Assembly: GCA_910580005.1 (NCBI GenBank)
Contig: CAJTXH010000031.1
Coordinates: 1-23,914 of the forward strand
Reading direction: 5' to 3'
DNA length: 23,914 nucleotides
Origin: an uncultured Lachnospiraceae bacterium
Lineage (GTDB): Bacteria; Bacillota; Clostridia; Lachnospirales; Lachnospiraceae
The position numbers and the translations under genes are program-made. The notes beneath the pieces were generated by a model. It worked only from the letters and a program-made list of their open reading frames with translations, was not told where the DNA came from and searched no databases. Shown here one piece after another: positions 21,824 through 23,914 of the stretch (positions within the stretch are counted from its first letter, which is position 1; every line of letters starts with the position of its first letter).

Positions 21824-23161
21824 ATGGCAAAAAGTATGACTAATGGCAAACCCTTAAAGCTGATTTTACAATTTGCACTGCCATTATTAGCTGGAAATAT
21901 TTTCCAGCAGACATATAATATGGCTGATGCGGCAATAGTGGGAAATTATCTTGGCACAAAAGCACTTGCAAGCGTAGGTGCATCTGCAAGTGTGCAGTTC
22001 CTTGTAATGGGCTTTTGTATTGGTATATGCTGTGGCTTTGGAATACCTGTAGCACAAAGGTTTGGTGCAAAGGATTACAATGCAATGCACTCATGTATAT
22101 TCCATGCAGGCTTCCTGACAATAATTGTGTCAGCCATACTTACGATAACATGTGCATTATTATGTCCGGCAATTTTACATATACTTTCCACACCAGATGA
22201 TATCTACCAGGATTCCTATATATACCTTATAATCCTGTTCCTTGGAATACCATTTACAATGCTTTATAACTTACTATCAGGCATACTCCGTTCAGTAGGT
22301 GACAGCAACACACCGTTTATGTTTTTAGTATTTTCTACCATATTAAACATACTTCTTGATTTACTATGCATAATTGTCTTAAAGTGGGGATGCGCAGGGG
22401 CGGCTATTGCTACTATAACAGCACAGGCGTGCAGCAGTATTTTATGTTTTATATATATGTGGAAAAAATTCCCAATATTAAAGCTTTCAAAGAATGACTG
22501 CAAGCTAAAGGGAAATGTAACAGCCAATATGCTAATGATGGGAGTGCCAATGGGACTCCAGTATTCTGTTACTGCTATTGGCAGCATGGTTATGCAGTCA
22601 GCAAATAACGGGCTGGGCAGTGTATATGTTTCTGGCTTTACAGCAGGTATGAGGATAAAGCAGTTTGCAATGTGCCCTTTTGATGCAATATCTACAGCAG
22701 TTTCCACATTCTGCAGCCAGAACCTTGGCGCCGGAAAGCCAGAACGTATTAAAAAAGGCCTGTGTGACGGAGTTATAACAGGTGTACTGTATGGTATTTT
22801 TGCAGGGACAATCCTTATACTCTTTGGCGGCATGCTTTCAAGGATGTTTATAAGTGCAGATGAAACTAAAGTGCTTGATGCCTCTGCCAAATACCTGTCC
22901 TGCCTTGGATTTTTTTACTGGACTTTAGGAATTTTAAATGTATGCCGCATGACTATACAAGGAATTGGATATCCAGGACGTGCAATATTGTCAGGCGTAG
23001 TGGAAATGGCGGCAAGGATTGTTACCAGCAAAATATTTGTGCCTATCTATGGTTTTACAGCAATATGCTTTGCAGACCAGTCAGCCTGGGTAAGCGCAGT
23101 AATATATATTGTACCAGTATGTTTGCTATGTATCAGGAAAGTTTCAGGCAAAAAACAATAG
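21824..23161 (+). CDS. MATE-family multidrug/metabolite exporter
   Basis: This encodes a 12-helix cation-coupled exporter of the MATE (NorM/DinF) type in the cytoplasmic membrane. The 445 residues show the two-fold repeat of six helices, with the family's PLLAGNIFQQTYNMADAAIVG start, an ILRSVGDSNTPF segment in the first half and the matching QTYN/QNLGAGKPERIKKG features in the second. I start at 21824 because GGAGGT (21814-21819) lies 4-5 bases before that ATG; the frame's earlier ATG at 21812 overlaps the site. The substrate cannot be told from sequence. Confidence 0.94.
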   Translation: MAKSMTNGKPLKLILQFALPLLAGNIFQQTYNMADAAIVGNYLGTKALASVGASASVQFLVMGFCIGICCGFGIPVAQRFGAKDYNAMHSCIFHAGFLTIIVSAILTITCALLCPAILHILSTPDDIYQDSYIYLIILFLGIPFTMLYNLLSGILRSVGDSNTPFMFLVFSTILNILLDLLCIIVLKWGCAGAAIATITAQACSSILCFIYMWKKFPILKLSKNDCKLKGNVTANMLMMGVPMGLQYSVTAIGSMVMQSANNGLGSVYVSGFTAGMRIKQFAMCPFDAISTAVSTFCSQNLGAGKPERIKKGLCDGVITGVLYGIFAGTILILFGGMLSRMFISADETKVLDASAKYLSCLGFFYWTLGILNVCRMTIQGIGYPGRAILSGVVEMAARIVTSKIFVPIYGFTAICFADQSAWVSAVIYIVPVCLLCIRKVSGKKQ

Positions 23162-23246
23162 GCAGCCTGTATAGCACTTTAAAACTCATATTTTTGACGA
23201 AAAAACATATCAAAACTCCTCACATTTTCTATGGAAGACTGAATTA

Positions 23247-23693
23247 TTAAGGCAAAACATCTGCAGAACGTATATTAATACAGACTGTACGCCTGGATAC
23301 ATAGTTATTGCCAAGTTCAAGATTATAGCTAATCTCTATATTAATACAGTCTGTATCTTCTATAATAGCAAGATGTGAGGTTGTAATTCCAACAGGAAAT
23401 GAATATGCACCATAATCAATGCAATAAGTCCCCAGATGGTGGTGTCCATCTTTAAAAACCATGCTGGCATCAATCTGTCCACGTTTTAATATTGAAACTG
23501 CCCCCTTACTGATTTTAAGCAGGTTGTGGACAGACATTCCAGGTTTTCCATCACAAGGCTCCTCATATGTTACGATATGTTTATCCTGTATAAACTTATA
23601 AACACCTGGCTGGCAGGTCTCTATTTCTTCACCAGGGCTTCCATCAGTTTCATATTCTAACCCCTTAACCATAACAATTACATTTTTGTCCAT
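23247..23693 (-). CDS. DUF1934 family protein (YwiB-like)
   Basis: This is a small soluble beta-rich protein of 148 residues resembling Bacillus YwiB (DUF1934), a calycin-like barrel of unknown function. Visible features are VIVMVKGLEYETDGS at the N-terminus, YEEP and GMSVHNLLKISKG in the middle, then KDGHHHLGTY, FPVGITTSHLAI and a final IEISYNLELG strand, which is the family's end. I prefer the ATG at 23693 (MDKNVIVMV) over the one at 23705, because the GGATGAT Shine-Dalgarno-like sequence overlaps the latter. A promoter is at 23793-23821. Confidence 0.82.
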   Translation of the reverse strand: MDKNVIVMVKGLEYETDGSPGEEIETCQPGVYKFIQDKHIVTYEEPCDGKPGMSVHNLLKISKGAVSILKRGQIDASMVFKDGHHHLGTYCIDYGAYSFPVGITTSHLAIIEDTDCINIEISYNLELGNNYVSRRTVCINIRSADVLP

Positions 23694-23721
23694 ATATAGT
23701 ATCATCCTTTACTTTAATACA

Positions 23722-23775
23722 GTATCCCATATATCTGTATATACATACCCTGCTATATAATAATTTATGGGATAC
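23722..23775 (-). other. Leader inverted repeat of the DUF1934 gene
   Basis: GTATCCCATA (23722-23731) and TATGGGATAC (23766-23775) are perfect 10-base complements 34 bases apart. They lie within the untranslated leader, between the promoter and the start codon, so the transcript can fold there. No known riboswitch was recognised. The role could be regulation or mRNA stability. Confidence 0.4.
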
Positions 23776-23792
23776 CATACTTATTTTAGAAA

Positions 23793-23821
23793 ATTATAAC
23801 ATATAAAAATAACAATGTTAA
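23793..23821 (-). promoter_or_regulatory. Promoter of the DUF1934 gene
   Basis: On the minus strand TTAACA (23816-23821), a 17-base spacer and TATAAT (23793-23798) with upstream TGT give a near-consensus extended -10 promoter. It leaves a leader of about 90 bases and adjoins repeat copy C. Confidence 0.65.
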
Positions 23822-23830
23822 TAAGCTCAT

Positions 23831-23876
23831 TAGCGTAAGCGTGCCCCTGTACGGAATATTCTGTTACTATTCACAG
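23831..23876. repeat. Dispersed structured repeat, copy C (partial)
   Basis: Bases 23841-23864 match 1059-1082 of copy A in 23 of 24 positions, across the GTGCCCCTGTAC block and the near-palindromic GAATATTC core. They run straight into GTTACTATTCACAG (23863-23876), which recurs in reverse complement at 38-51. The right flank, 23877-23914, contains TTGACA at 23897-23902, perhaps the -35 of a gene outside the window. Confidence 0.6.
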
Positions 23877-23914
23877 TCAATTAAATTCGAGGATTTTTGA
23901 CACGTTTTTTTCGT

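Noticed and set aside
22264..22890. A 208-codon minus-strand open frame within the MATE gene
   Set aside because: It is fully antisense to a clear MATE exporter and has no recognisable domain.

Overview
The window looks like a chromosomal segment of a low-GC, endospore-forming Clostridia, most likely Lachnospiraceae. The reasons are a SpoIIR sporulation signalling protein, a fused FeoA-FeoB iron transporter, small conserved Firmicutes proteins (DUF951, DUF1934, DUF6171), AT-rich codon use, strong AGGAGG-type ribosome binding sites and many AT-rich extended -10 promoters. Base and codon use look even across the window. I see no rRNA, tRNA, CRISPR array, phage gene or transposase gene. The family is inferred from gene content; the species is not identified.

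Layout. 1-125 is a hairpin-rich repeat fragment. spoIIR (200-880, +) follows. Then comes a 335-base intergenic stretch occupied by a dispersed structured repeat (copy A), and prmA (+), whose last 26 bases overlap the convergent feoAB fusion (-). 4730-8568 is a minus-strand peptide-use operon: an OPT-family peptide transporter, a PqqD-like small protein and the PepD dipeptidase. 8931-14178 is a plus-strand run of five genes: a divergent asparaginase-like enzyme, a U32-peptidase-like protein, a YbaK-type aminoacyl-tRNA deacylase, a NUDIX hydrolase and an orphan family-5 solute-binding lipoprotein. A long inverted repeat separates this run from a convergent hemolysin-III/PAQR-like membrane protein.

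15356-17469 (+) holds DUF951, an intracellular GH51 alpha-L-arabinofuranosidase and a cysteine-rich DUF6171 protein. Immediately downstream lies repeat copy B, which has cut off the 3' part of a DUF4291 gene on the minus strand. ispE (-) sits next to it. The right part (+) holds a VanY-like D,D-carboxypeptidase with a Pro/Thr-rich tail, a PlsC-type acyltransferase, an unknown membrane-anchored protein and a MATE exporter. It is followed by a DUF1934 gene (-) and a third repeat fragment (copy C) at the right edge.

Most genes are housekeeping or ordinary accessory genes. The items most worth a second look are the modular dispersed repeat (copies A, B and C plus a related hairpin at the left edge) and its association with a broken gene, the PqqD-like protein sandwiched between a peptide importer and a dipeptidase, and the asparaginase-like/U32-like pair with an apparent Lys-to-Arg change at the asparaginase active site. 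I did not find clear evidence of a wholly new defence or mobile system.
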